Source of the DNA: Solirubrobacterales bacterium
Lineage (GTDB): Bacteria; Actinomycetota; Thermoleophilia; Solirubrobacterales; Solirubrobacteraceae
Length of the DNA: 64,000 nt
Assembly: GCA_947474595.1 (NCBI GenBank)
Contig: CANJIV010000001.1
Span: 310,001 to 374,000, forward strand
Reading direction: 5' to 3'
Notes under the pieces: generated by a model
Database searches by the model: none
Told to the model about the DNA's origin: nothing
The model's input: the letters and a program-made list of their open reading frames with translations, nothing else
Shown: positions 25,179 to 33,770 of the stretch, one piece after another
Position numbering within the stretch: position 1 is the first letter of the stretch
How the letters are laid out: each line of letters begins with the position of its first letter
Translations under genes and position numbers: made by a program

Positions 25179-25577
25179 ATGCGAACGATTCTAAACTTGA
25201 TTTGGGTGGTCTTCTGTGGCTTTTGGATGTTCCTTCTCTACACGCTAATCGCGATTGTCTTGTGCATCACGATTATTGGCATCCCTTGGGGCCTCGCGTG
25301 CTTCAAGATTGGCCGCTACGCACTCTGGCCATTCGGCAAGACGATCGTCAGGAGTCGCGACCACAGCGGCCTGTCGACGATCGCGAACATCATCTGGATT
25401 ATTCCCGGACTGATCCTCGCGATCGGCCACATCCTAACTAGCATCGCGCTGGCAATCACGATCATCGGCATCCCGCTCGCGCTCGGGAACCTAAAGCTCG
25501 TGCCGATCTCTTTGACCCCATTTGGTCGTGAGATCGTGCCTGTAGACGACGCCCACTCTGCTCTAGTCGGCGCCTAG
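25179..25577 (+). CDS. yccF: YccF-domain inner membrane protein
   Basis: The 132-residue protein has two copies of the YccF repeat, each a pair of hydrophobic helices ending in 'ITIIGIPWGLACFKI' and 'ITIIGIPLALGNLKL'. Each is followed by a basic segment with 'PFGK' or 'PFGR'. YccF proteins are inner membrane proteins of unknown function. It ends 6 nt from the convergent ABC permease gene. Confidence 0.85.
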   Translation: MRTILNLIWVVFCGFWMFLLYTLIAIVLCITIIGIPWGLACFKIGRYALWPFGKTIVRSRDHSGLSTIANIIWIIPGLILAIGHILTSIALAITIIGIPLALGNLKLVPISLTPFGREIVPVDDAHSALVGA

Positions 25578-25583
25578 TCCTAC

Positions 25584-26360
25584 TTAAGCGACGCTGCGAT
25601 GGGCCCGGTGAAACTGGCGTACGGCCCAGAGCGCCATCAACGCTGCGAGGCCAACTGCCAGCCCAAAGGCCAGCAAGGCCTTACTCTCTTCGCCGGAGAT
25701 AAAGCCCCGATTTGCAGCAAGAATCGCCGTAACTGGGTTATACGTTGCGGCCAACTTCAGCCAACCGGTCAGTAGCGCCAGAGGAACGTAGACCGGGGCT
25801 AGGAAGAGCAAGATGAATACCGGCATCTGCATGAAGGAGCCGATGTCAACAGACTGAAAGCGGAAGGCTAGACCGGCTACCCATAGCGTGCTGGCAATAG
25901 AGACGTTTGCCGCTAGCAGCCACATCGCAAGGATTTCGAGTGGGCTGCCGAGCACGTTCATTCCCGCCACCAGCGCGATCCCCCAGAGGATCAGCCCGGT
26001 CAGGAAAAAGCGAGCCAGCCCCGCGAGTACAAAGCCAAGCAATATGCCTGCGCTGTGAGGCGCGGCAATCAGCAGCCGGCGAGCGAATCCGCTCTCGTAA
26101 TCCTCAGCGATCCGATAGCCGGTGAAAATCCCGCCGAAGGCTGCCGTCTGGGTGAAGACGAAGACAAACTGAAAGGCCGTGTAGCCACCCTTGAAGGAGA
26201 AACCCGGGACGTCAGCGACAATCGAGAGGCCGCCGGCAAAGGCGACGAGGAAGACGAGCGGGAAGGCAAGCGAAGGAATGATGATCGCTGGGTTCTTGAT
26301 CGTCTGGATCATCACGCGGCGCAACACAGCTAGGGAGACCGAGAGCGTGGAGCTGATCAT
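25584..26360 (-). CDS. ABC-2 type transporter permease (second subunit)
   Basis: From the ATG at 26360 the protein is 258 residues with about six transmembrane helices and the ABC-2 layout ('SGFARRLLIAAPHSAGILLG' between helices 2 and 3). It is the third gene of a DrrA-DrrB-DrrC-like operon and its start overlaps the stop of the preceding permease by 4 nt (ATGA). The frame is open further upstream, but that lies wholly within the preceding permease. It probably forms a heterodimeric channel with that permease to export a lipid or drug-like compound. Confidence 0.87.
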   Translation of the reverse strand: MISSTLSVSLAVLRRVMIQTIKNPAIIIPSLAFPLVFLVAFAGGLSIVADVPGFSFKGGYTAFQFVFVFTQTAAFGGIFTGYRIAEDYESGFARRLLIAAPHSAGILLGFVLAGLARFFLTGLILWGIALVAGMNVLGSPLEILAMWLLAANVSIASTLWVAGLAFRFQSVDIGSFMQMPVFILLFLAPVYVPLALLTGWLKLAATYNPVTAILAANRGFISGEESKALLAFGLAVGLAALMALWAVRQFHRAHRSVA

Positions 26361-27130
26361 GTGCGCTGCACTCGCTTGCGCAGCGACCGAGACGCGCCGG
26401 TAAAAGTGATAACCATGATTCCCGTAGCCACAGCGATCGCGGGCAGTAGCGTCGAGGCATCCCAGCCGCCAATCACTAAGCCTCGCATCCCGTCGATTAG
26501 GTAGGTCAGCGGGTTCCACTCTACGATCGTGGCAAACCACTCCTTCTGGATGAAGTCGAGCGGGAGACTCATCGTTGAGAGGAAGAGCAAGACGAAGAGC
26601 AGCGGAAACATCCCCTGCACAGCCTGAGGTGATCCAGTCGCGACGGCCAGCCAGGCCCCAATCCCCGCGAACGCTATCGCCGTGTAAATCGCCAGCGCCA
26701 GCAGCACTAACGCGCCCACCACGCCGGTATCGATCTCGACGCCGAAGATAAGGCCCACCACTAGATAGATCACTGATCCAAAAACAGCGATTGAAGCGCC
26801 CCCTGCAGTTGCGCCCGCGAGCACCACCCAGCGCTTTGCGGGGGTCAATGCGAGTCGATCTGTAAAGCCGGTCTGGATGTCAGATGCCAGCTCAGTCCCC
26901 GCCGAGATTGCCGCAAACAGCGCGCCCTGAACGAAGCAGACAACGATCGCAAAGTTGATATAGCTCTTAGTCGGAAAGCCCGGCAACTCCGTGACGCTCG
27001 AGAGTCCCGCAGCGTTGACAGCTAGGAGAATCAAGGGGAAGGCGATCACCGGAACTACTAGAACTGGCTGACGGAAGGTGCGACTAACCGAGCGGCGCGC
27101 GATCAGGGCTAGCTGGCTGGTCGAACTCAC
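26357..27130 (-). CDS. ABC-2 type transporter permease (first subunit)
   Basis: The 257-residue protein has about six transmembrane helices and the ABC-2 loop 'QTGFTDRLALTPAKRWVVLAG'. It is paralogous in layout to the next gene. It overlaps the upstream ATPase gene and the downstream permease gene by 4 nt each, so the three subunits are translationally coupled. Confidence 0.87.
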   Translation of the reverse strand: MSSTSQLALIARRSVSRTFRQPVLVVPVIAFPLILLAVNAAGLSSVTELPGFPTKSYINFAIVVCFVQGALFAAISAGTELASDIQTGFTDRLALTPAKRWVVLAGATAGGASIAVFGSVIYLVVGLIFGVEIDTGVVGALVLLALAIYTAIAFAGIGAWLAVATGSPQAVQGMFPLLFVLLFLSTMSLPLDFIQKEWFATIVEWNPLTYLIDGMRGLVIGGWDASTLLPAIAVATGIMVITFTGASRSLRKRVQRT

Positions 27131-28101
27131 GAAGCAGGCTCCTTGTCGACCTCTTCGCCTTCGAGCGAACGGCCAGTCTGCTGAAGAAATACGTCGTCGA
27201 GGGATGGCTGGTGCAGCTGCAAATCAGCCACTTCGATTGAATCTGCATCTAGCGCACGGACGACATCGGCGAGCTGTGCTGCTCCAGCAGCGAGGCGGAC
27301 TGCCACCGATTTTGGCGATGCTGCCGCAGGTTCGCCGAAGCGCGCCAAGGTTGCCGCTAACCGTTCACGGTCGTTGGGGTTAACCGGCGTTGCTTCGAGT
27401 GATACTTGGCCGATTCCCGCCTTTAGTTCGGTCGGAGTTCCCTCGGCAACGAGCTTGCCGTGGTCGATGATTCCGACACGATCGGCTAGTACGTCGGCCT
27501 CTTCGAGATACTGTGTAGTGAGAAAAACGGTCACACCGTCCTCCCGTGAGAGCCGCTCTACTTCGGCCCAAAGCGCCGAGCGGCTCTGGGGATCAAGCCC
27601 AGTCGTGGGCTCGTCGAGGAAGAGGACCGAAGGGCGGTGAAGCAAAGCGAGAGCAAGGTCCAAGCGCCTTTTCATCCCTCCCGAGTAGCCGCCGACCTTA
27701 CGGCCAGCAGCGTCGCTAAGGCCGACGCGTTCGAGTAACTCAGCGCCTCGCGTGCGGCGTTCGTTTCGGGAGAGACCATGGAGACCTCCCTGTAGATCCA
27801 TGTGCTCGTTACCGGTCAAGAAGCTGTCTAACGCCGCCTCTTGCAGTGCGGCACCGATCACGGTGCGCACCTGCGGCCCTTGCTTGGCAACGTCAAAACC
27901 AGCAACCGTCGCTCGGCCTTCGGTCGGCGGCAGTAGCGTCACGAGCATCAGCACCATCGTCGACTTACCGGCCCCATTGGGGCCCAAGAAACCGTATATC
28001 TCGCCAGGGGCTACGCTCAGATCGACGCCATCAACGGCGCGAATACCGCCACCGAAGAGGCGAACGATCCCCTCAACCTCAATTCCGTTATCGCGGGCCA
28101 C
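27127..28101 (-). CDS. ABC transporter ATP-binding protein (DrrA-like)
   Basis: The 324-residue ATPase has Walker A 'GPNGAGKST', signature 'YSGGMKRRLDLALALL', Walker B 'VLFLDEPTTGLD' and the switch region ending 'LTTQYLEEAD'. The C-terminal extension (about 230-310) ending 'LHQPSLDDVFLQQTGR' is typical of the daunorubicin-resistance DrrA group. It powers export through the two downstream permeases. Start is GTG 6 nt after the citrate synthase stop, so read-through from that gene is likely. Confidence 0.9.
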   Translation of the reverse strand: MARDNGIEVEGIVRLFGGGIRAVDGVDLSVAPGEIYGFLGPNGAGKSTMVLMLVTLLPPTEGRATVAGFDVAKQGPQVRTVIGAALQEAALDSFLTGNEHMDLQGGLHGLSRNERRTRGAELLERVGLSDAAGRKVGGYSGGMKRRLDLALALLHRPSVLFLDEPTTGLDPQSRSALWAEVERLSREDGVTVFLTTQYLEEADVLADRVGIIDHGKLVAEGTPTELKAGIGQVSLEATPVNPNDRERLAATLARFGEPAAASPKSVAVRLAAGAAQLADVVRALDADSIEVADLQLHQPSLDDVFLQQTGRSLEGEEVDKEPAS

Positions 28102-28107
28102 CAGAGA

Positions 28108-29184
28108 TCAGACTTCGTCGCGGCCGCGGGGGCCGGGGCCGACATACTTCGCCGACGGTCGGATCAACTTGGACTCGCGCTTCTGCTCCATGATGTGAGC
28201 CGACCAGCCCGCCACCCGCGCACAGGTGAACATACTGGTGAACATCTCCGGCGGAATCTCGGCGTAATCGAGTACGACCGCCGACCAAAACTCGACGTTA
28301 GTCGCCAACACGCGGTCGGGCCTACGGGCCTTAAGCTCGGCTAGGGCAGCCTTCTCAAGTGCTTCGGCAACTTCAAAGCGTGGAGAGCCCAACTCCTTGG
28401 CAGTCCGCCGCAAAACGCGGGCCCTAGGATCTTCAGCACGGTAGACGCGATGGCCGAAGCCCATCAAGCGATCGCCGTCGTCGAGCGCGCTCTTGACCCA
28501 AGCCTCGGCGTCGCCGCTGGCCGCCACCTGATCGAGCATCGTCAGGACTCGTGAAGGAGCGCCGCCGTGAAGCGGGCCGCTGAGAGCGCCGACAGCGCTC
28601 GACAGTGCCGCGGCAACGTCAGCGCCCGTGGAGGCGACAACTCGGGCTGTGAAGGTCGATGCGTTCATTCCGTGCTCGGCAGCCGATACCCAGTAGGCGT
28701 CGATCGCCTTGACGTGATCGGGATTGGCCTCTCCACGCCACCGCAGCAAGAAGCGCTCTGCGATCGTGCGCCCCTCATCGATGCGTGCCTGCGGCACCCA
28801 CGGCTGGCCGACTCCACGCGCTGACTGGGCGACGAAGGAGAGTGCCATCACCGACGAGCGCGCTAGGTCGCTGCGGGCCTGCTCGTCACTGATGTCAAGT
28901 AGCTGGCCGAAGCCCCACTCAGGGGCGAGCATCGCCAAAGCGGACTGAACATCAACGCGCGGGTCACCGGAGCGAACCATCAGCGGATGCGGCTCGGCAG
29001 GCGCAATACCAGGCTCAAAGCTGCCGTCAACTAGTAGCCCCCAGACCTTCTCATATGGAACGAAGCCGACGAGGTCCTCAATATCGACGCCGCGATAGCG
29101 AAGTGCTCCACCCTCGCGGTCGGGTTCGGCGATCACGGTCGCAAACGCGACTACGCCTTCGAGTCCTGACTGCACCTCTGTCAT
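28108..29184 (-). CDS. Citrate synthase
   Basis: The 358-residue short-type citrate synthase condenses acetyl-CoA with oxaloacetate. The chosen ATG follows GGGAG by 7-8 nt; the frame is open to 29310 without support. Catalytic residues are visible in 'GPLHGGAPSRV' (His), 'GFGHRVYR' (His) and 'FWSAVVLDYAEIP' (Asp). The C-terminal 'GWSAHIMEQKRESKLIRP' is the usual substrate-binding end. 2-Methylcitrate synthase is a possible alternative. It supplies the TCA cycle from acetyl-CoA made by the pyruvate dehydrogenase genes at the right end. Confidence 0.9.
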   Translation of the reverse strand: MTEVQSGLEGVVAFATVIAEPDREGGALRYRGVDIEDLVGFVPYEKVWGLLVDGSFEPGIAPAEPHPLMVRSGDPRVDVQSALAMLAPEWGFGQLLDISDEQARSDLARSSVMALSFVAQSARGVGQPWVPQARIDEGRTIAERFLLRWRGEANPDHVKAIDAYWVSAAEHGMNASTFTARVVASTGADVAAALSSAVGALSGPLHGGAPSRVLTMLDQVAASGDAEAWVKSALDDGDRLMGFGHRVYRAEDPRARVLRRTAKELGSPRFEVAEALEKAALAELKARRPDRVLATNVEFWSAVVLDYAEIPPEMFTSMFTCARVAGWSAHIMEQKRESKLIRPSAKYVGPGPRGRDEV

Positions 29185-29394
29185 ATCTTTCTCCCTGCTC
29201 AGATTTAGTGAGGGACGCTGGCCGCCCGCTGGCTGTGGAGCGTTACAAGCTATGCGCCTAGTGATCATCTTAGCTAGACACCGGCTGACGCCGAAGCCCG
29301 GCACCTCCACCAGAGGTCTGCTCCAACTACTGCGAGCGCCCCTAGTCGGCGCTACCGCACTGCGGTTTGCCGACCGTGGCAGGGACCACAGTCC

Positions 29395-30294
29395 CTACTC
29401 GATGCCGAGAACTGCGGCCATCGCGCGCGGCGATACGCCTAGTGCTTGTGCGTCAGCGGTTCCTCTGGGGGTAGTCATCGTAACTTCGAGCAGCGCGACC
29501 TCATCCTGAGTTGCGACTACTGGCCGTCCGGCGACCAGCTGCGCAACCCGCAGTGCCGGTTCGCAGATCCCTAACGGCACGGAGACAACGGATCGGCGTC
29601 GACCGGCGGCCCTTATTGCGAGGTCGACCATCTCGGCGTAGCTAATCGTCTCAGGGCCGCCAAGTTCGTATCGCCGTGAGCCTAGGCCAGATTCACCGCC
29701 ACCGTTAATCACGGCCATCACACACTCTGCGACATCCTCCGCCCAGATCGGTTGAAACAGCGCCTCCCCGCGTCCCGACAGCGGCACGACTGGCAGCAGC
29801 GAGAGGCGGGCGAAGAGACGCAAGAAAGCATCCCCCTGGGCGTAGACCGCCGACGGCGCAAAGACCGTGTAGTCCAACCCAGACCCGACAACCGCCTCTT
29901 CCGCCATCGCCTTAGCGCGCAAGAACCGCGCGCTGCTGAGCGTTGAGGCTCCCAGCGAGGAGATAAAGAGCAGGCGCTTTACTCCAGCCCGCTCAGCGCC
30001 CTCAACTAAACGCCAAGTACCGACCCCGTTGAGCTCCTCAATAGAACAACCACGCCCGGGCTCTCCTTGGTCTCGGATCGACGCCGCGAGGTGCACGACC
30101 GTCTCAACCCCCCGCAGCGCATGGCGAAATGACTGAGGCTCAGCGAGGTCGCCCAATGCAATCTGTACGTTGACGCGTTGATCGCCGAGTTGTCGCGGAT
30201 CGCGGACGAGACAGCGGACCTGTGCTGCGCTCCGCGTAAGGCGCCTTAGAACTGCAGCGCCGACAAGTCCGGTGGCACCGGTAAGGAGAATCAT
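29395..30294 (-). CDS. NAD(P)-binding epimerase/NDUFA9-like protein
   Basis: The 299-residue atypical short-chain dehydrogenase begins 'MILLTGATGLVGAAVL', with the Rossmann glycine motif at 6-12, then 'VRCLVRDPRQL' and 'VVHLAASIRDQGEPG'. The active-site Tyr/Lys of classical epimerases is absent, as in the NDUFA9/ubiquinone-biosynthesis-linked group, so a redox sensing or quinone-related role is possible. ATG at 30294 is preferred over TTG at 30300, because TAGACT lies 9 nt before it. Confidence 0.8.
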   Translation of the reverse strand: MILLTGATGLVGAAVLRRLTRSAAQVRCLVRDPRQLGDQRVNVQIALGDLAEPQSFRHALRGVETVVHLAASIRDQGEPGRGCSIEELNGVGTWRLVEGAERAGVKRLLFISSLGASTLSSARFLRAKAMAEEAVVGSGLDYTVFAPSAVYAQGDAFLRLFARLSLLPVVPLSGRGEALFQPIWAEDVAECVMAVINGGGESGLGSRRYELGGPETISYAEMVDLAIRAAGRRRSVVSVPLGICEPALRVAQLVAGRPVVATQDEVALLEVTMTTPRGTADAQALGVSPRAMAAVLGIE

Positions 30295-30384
30295 CGCCAA
30301 GTCAGTCTAGGCGTGAAGCTACGCGAACCAAAGCGCAGCACAGGCGGCAGCGAGGATGGCGGGAGCCAAACCACGCCTAACGTC

Positions 30385-31110
30385 TCAAAACCAGGTCCGC
30401 TGTTCTGTCCAAGGGTCTGCGTCGTTGTGATAACCGTTTAGCTCCCAGAAGCCCTGACGGTCTTCGCTCATCACCTCTAGCCCGCGCAAGAACTTCGCCG
30501 ACTTCCAGAGATAACGCTTGGGTACCAGCAGCCGCAGTGGTGCGCCGTGGTCTGGTTCTAGTGGCTTAGCGTCATACGTATGGGCAAAGATAACGTCGTC
30601 GTCGAGCAGGGCCTCAATCGGAAGATTGGTTGTGTAATCGCCATCGCAGTGAGCCATCACGAACTTGCCGGTTGGGGTGGGACCAGCTAGGGCAAGCACG
30701 TCGCGCACGCGGACTCCAATCCAGCTCGTGTCGAGCTTGGACCAGCGAGTTACGCAGTGGATGTCACAGTGACATTCGACCTGCTCCATAGCCATCAGTT
30801 GATCCCAACTCAAAGTCAGTGGCGTCTGGACCTCTCCCCAGATGCGCAGCGACCACTCACCTAGGTCAAAATCAGGGTTGGGACCGTAGGTTAGAACTGG
30901 AAAGCGAGAGGTCAGATACTGACCGGGCGGGATGCGCCCAGCGTCGATATTGAGCGACCGCGCCTGAGCTACGCCGCGTGCACCCAAGAGCTTAGAAGTC
31001 ATCGCCACAGCTGCGAGAATAGCCGTGTTCGTTGCGCCACGGAACGCCACCGCTGCCAGTTGCTTAGAATCAGTAGCCTGACCGTGCGCCTTTAACCTAC
31101 TAGGAGCCAA
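30385..31110 (-). CDS. Sulfite oxidase-like molybdopterin oxidoreductase
   Basis: The protein has the Mo-molybdopterin domain of the sulfite oxidase/MsrP family: 'PLTLSWDQLMAM', the Mo-ligand Cys in 'HCVTRWSKLDTSW' (C119 in the 241-residue form), 'CDGDYTTNLPIEALL' and 'HGAPLRLLVPKRYLWKSAKF'. No heme or dimerisation domain is present. The physiological substrate is unknown. The start is uncertain: TTG at 31110 or ATG at 31002. The N-terminal 50 residues include a weakly hydrophobic stretch but no clear Tat motif. It diverges from the ferredoxin gene with a 9-bp gap. Confidence 0.85.
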   Translation of the reverse strand: MAPSRLKAHGQATDSKQLAAVAFRGATNTAILAAVAMTSKLLGARGVAQARSLNIDAGRIPPGQYLTSRFPVLTYGPNPDFDLGEWSLRIWGEVQTPLTLSWDQLMAMEQVECHCDIHCVTRWSKLDTSWIGVRVRDVLALAGPTPTGKFVMAHCDGDYTTNLPIEALLDDDVIFAHTYDAKPLEPDHGAPLRLLVPKRYLWKSAKFLRGLEVMSEDRQGFWELNGYHNDADPWTEQRTWF

Positions 31111-31119
31111 CTCACCAAT

Positions 31120-31383
31120 ATGGCCTACGTAATTGCAGAGCCCTGCATCGGGACAAAAGACAACTCATGTGTCGAGGTATGTCCTGTCGACTGCATCCAC
31201 CCGACACCCGACGATCCCGACTACGACAAGGTCGAGATGCTCCACATCGATCCAGAAGAGTGCATCGACTGCGACGCTTGCGTTGAGGCCTGTCCAGTTG
31301 ACGCCTGCTTTGCAGAGGACCAGCTTCCTGACGAGTGGTCGAAGTACGTTGAGATCAACAAGGCGTACTTCGCGGGCAAGTAG
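31120..31383 (+). CDS. fdxA: 7Fe ferredoxin (3Fe-4S/4Fe-4S)
   Basis: The 87-residue ferredoxin begins 'MAYVIAEPCIGTKDNSCVEVCP'. Cysteines C9, C17, C21, C25 and C48, C51, C54, C58 give the FdxA pattern: C9, C17 and C58 for a [3Fe-4S] and the rest for a [4Fe-4S] cluster. An extra C63 is also present. It is a soluble low-potential electron carrier and could serve the 2-oxoacid:ferredoxin oxidoreductase or P450 of this window. AGGAG lies 14 nt before the ATG. Confidence 0.95.
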   Translation: MAYVIAEPCIGTKDNSCVEVCPVDCIHPTPDDPDYDKVEMLHIDPEECIDCDACVEACPVDACFAEDQLPDEWSKYVEINKAYFAGK

Positions 31384-31431
31384 TCAGCGGCCAGCTGGCT
31401 GGTTGCGCCGGCTGCAAGGCAGCAAGAAAAA

Positions 31432-31458
31432 CGAGGGCCCGCAGCGTGCGGACCCTCG
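31432..31458. terminator. Bidirectional terminator hairpin
   Basis: A 12-position stem with one mismatch (31432-31443 with 31447-31458) and a 3-nt loop lies between the convergent ferredoxin and secreted-protein genes. On the minus strand it is followed by TTTTTCTTGC, a proper U-tract, so it is a good intrinsic terminator for the gene at 31483-32448. Confidence 0.8.
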
Positions 31459-31482
31459 CTATAGCTGATCTTTGGACGGCCG

Positions 31483-32448
31483 TTACCGCTTAGCTCTTGC
31501 GGCCCGTGCGCCGAGGCGCTGGAGGGCTAGGCGAGATTTGGCTGCAGTAGCTGGCTTGGTAGCCAACGCCACCACGGTGCGAGCAGGCGTTGCGACGAGC
31601 TGCTCTTGGGTTGATCCCTTCGCCGCTCTCACTCCTACGCCAACGAGATCGCCGGTGGCGATGTCGGCGAGACCGACCGCTACTCCACCCTTGAACACGT
31701 CGGTGTTCGTATCGGTGAGGAACGTGATCGACTTCGTGCCCGCGCCAATTGCTGCTCGCGCGCTCTTGGTCGCGTACTTCACGTCCAGCGTGACTGTTCC
31801 AGCCGCGAGGTCAATCGCGGTTACCTTGCCGGCAAATCCGTAAAGGATCTTCTGCACGATTGCCGCCTTAGCAACGATGCTCCAAGCCGGCGTAGCGAGG
31901 ATCTCTGCTGGGGTCAACGATCTATCGGCAATGATCGCTACATCGATCTGATCGCCTGCGAGCAGATCGGCGACCGTAGCCTCGCTGCCTTCGCGAATCA
32001 CTAGGGTGTCAGCATCAGTGTTGAGCGCCACGCGCGTCACCACTCGCTCACGAGAGCTAGCGCTTGCCCTGCTGGCGTAACTGCGCCGACCGTTGCCACG
32101 GCCACGACGCTGACCGCTAGGCTCAGGAGCTACCGCGTATTCGTCACCGCTTCCGCTGCCGACATCTGGGGTAGCAACCTCTGCCGGAACCGCCAACCAG
32201 CGCGGCAGTTTCACGTTAGCGGTAACCACGCCTGTCGTGGCGTCAACTGAAACAACCGTTCCCTTAGCATGGATCGTCACTTCGGAAAAGGCATCTCCAT
32301 ATTCATCTTGGGGCACGAAGCCGCCGAAGAGCGCGCCGGGGCCGTCAGCTGAGCCGTTAGCGCCTCCATTGCCGTGCGCTAGAGCCGTAGGTGCGGCTAT
32401 CGCGGCAGTCGTGAGCGCTGTCAGCGCCAAGATTACGATTCGTCTCAT
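31483..32448 (-). CDS. Secreted protein with DUF5666-like beta modules
   Basis: The 321-residue protein has a signal peptide ('MRRIVILALTALTTAAIAAPTALAH', cleavage after ALA). Two beta-rich modules follow: one at about 60-175 beginning 'AKGTVVSVDATTGVVTANVKL' and one at about 200-300 beginning 'GFAGKVTAIDLAAGTVTLDVKY'. The pattern 'G-x-V-x-x-x-D-x-x-x-G-x-x-T' resembles DUF5666/OB-like modules. A basic Arg/Gly/Ser linker near 115-135 separates them. Function is unknown. ATG at 32448 is preferred to the GTG one codon earlier; AGGTAGGAA precedes it. Confidence 0.7.
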   Translation of the reverse strand: MRRIVILALTALTTAAIAAPTALAHGNGGANGSADGPGALFGGFVPQDEYGDAFSEVTIHAKGTVVSVDATTGVVTANVKLPRWLAVPAEVATPDVGSGSGDEYAVAPEPSGQRRGRGNGRRSYASRASASSRERVVTRVALNTDADTLVIREGSEATVADLLAGDQIDVAIIADRSLTPAEILATPAWSIVAKAAIVQKILYGFAGKVTAIDLAAGTVTLDVKYATKSARAAIGAGTKSITFLTDTNTDVFKGGVAVGLADIATGDLVGVGVRAAKGSTQEQLVATPARTVVALATKPATAAKSRLALQRLGARAARAKR

Positions 32449-32591
32449 CACTTCCTACCTCTCTTGGGGCGCCAGCCGTCGCTGCGACTTGTTGGCGGGT
32501 TTCTTTCTTTCGACCCCACCAACACGCGGGCGTAGGAAGAAGTTGCGATCCCTAGATAAAGATTGCGCGACGCCGGCTTGAGCGCCCGCGG

Positions 32592-33737
32592 CTAGGCCAT
32601 TGGAAGAGACATACCAACCGGCTTGGGTGCTGCGGCTGGCGCAGGCGACTGCAGGACTGGGAGTTCCACTGGCGCCATCGCGATTAGTCCGCGCGCAACC
32701 TGGCGGATCGCCTGGGCCGCCGGGTCGTCTGGGTTGGTCACAACTAACGGCGTACCGCTGTCGGCCTGTTCGCGCAGTGGCATCGTCAACGGAATCTTCC
32801 CCAGTAGCGGGATGTCGAGCTCATCGGCTAGCAGCTGCCCCCCACCTTCTCCAAAGATCTGAAACCGCTCTCCACCGGGAGTTGTGAATCCAGCCATATT
32901 CTCGACCACACCTACTACCTCGAGCTTGAACTTCTCAGCCATGCCAGCGCTGCGCTTGGCCACCTTCTGCGCGGTCTGCTGAGGCGTGGTGATGATCACA
33001 AACTGGGCCTGTGGCAGTAGCTGGGCAAGCGTCATTGAGACATCGCCGGTGCCCGGGGGGAGGTCAACAATCAAGTAGTCGAGCTCGCCCCACTGAACGT
33101 CTTCAAGAAATTGAGTGAGGGCCTTGTGCAGCATCGGCCCGCGCCAGACGACAGGTGCGTCCTCCTCCACGAAAAATCCGATCGACATGACTTTGATGTC
33201 ATGAGCGACAAGAGGAAGGATCTTTCGTTCGGCAGAGACTTTTGGCTTCTGAGCACCAAGGCCGAGCATCCGGGGAATCGAATAACCCCATACGTCTGCG
33301 TCAAGTGCACCGACGAGCTTGCCCTCCGCAGCTAGGGCGGCGGCGAGGTTGACCGTCAGCGTAGATTTGCCGACGCCACCCTTACCTGAAGCGATGCAGA
33401 TTACGTTCTTGACTTGAGCAAGTGCGCCCTCAGGAAGGCTCGTTCGACCGAGTTTGCGCTGTAGCTCTCCCTTCTGATCGTCGGAGAGGACGTCAAAACC
33501 AACGTTGACGTGGGTAACCCCATCGAGGCTCTTGACAGCGTCGGAGACCGCCGTCTGAAAGTGACCTTTGATCGGGCAGCCAGCAGTAGTCAGCGAGACC
33601 GTTACGTCGACGACGCCGTTGTCATGGGCAGCGACACTGCGGACCATGTCGAGCTCGACGATCGAGCGGCGTAGCTCTGGGTCGATGACAACCTCAAGCG
33701 CTTTACGGATCTCTTCTTCTGTGGGCATAACCAACAT
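32592..33737 (-). CDS. mrp: Mrp/NBP35-family iron-sulfur carrier ATPase
   Basis: The 381-residue protein has an N-terminal MIP18/DUF59 domain (about 5-85, 'ALEVVIDPELRRSIVELDMV') and a ParA-like P-loop domain with deviant Walker A 'GKGGVGKST'. Further motifs are 'DADVWGYSIPRMLG' and Walker B 'YLIVDLPPGTGDVSMTL'. Members carry and insert Fe-S clusters into apoproteins. Clients nearby could include the ferredoxin and the oxidoreductase. The usual C-terminal CxxC is not seen, as in many actinobacterial forms. ATG at 33728 is an alternative start. Confidence 0.9.
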   Translation of the reverse strand: MLVMPTEEEIRKALEVVIDPELRRSIVELDMVRSVAAHDNGVVDVTVSLTTAGCPIKGHFQTAVSDAVKSLDGVTHVNVGFDVLSDDQKGELQRKLGRTSLPEGALAQVKNVICIASGKGGVGKSTLTVNLAAALAAEGKLVGALDADVWGYSIPRMLGLGAQKPKVSAERKILPLVAHDIKVMSIGFFVEEDAPVVWRGPMLHKALTQFLEDVQWGELDYLIVDLPPGTGDVSMTLAQLLPQAQFVIITTPQQTAQKVAKRSAGMAEKFKLEVVGVVENMAGFTTPGGERFQIFGEGGGQLLADELDIPLLGKIPLTMPLREQADSGTPLVVTNPDDPAAQAIRQVARGLIAMAPVELPVLQSPAPAAAPKPVGMSLPMA

Positions 33738-33770
33738 TCTCGCAAACGCAGGGTTGCGAGTGCCGCTCGA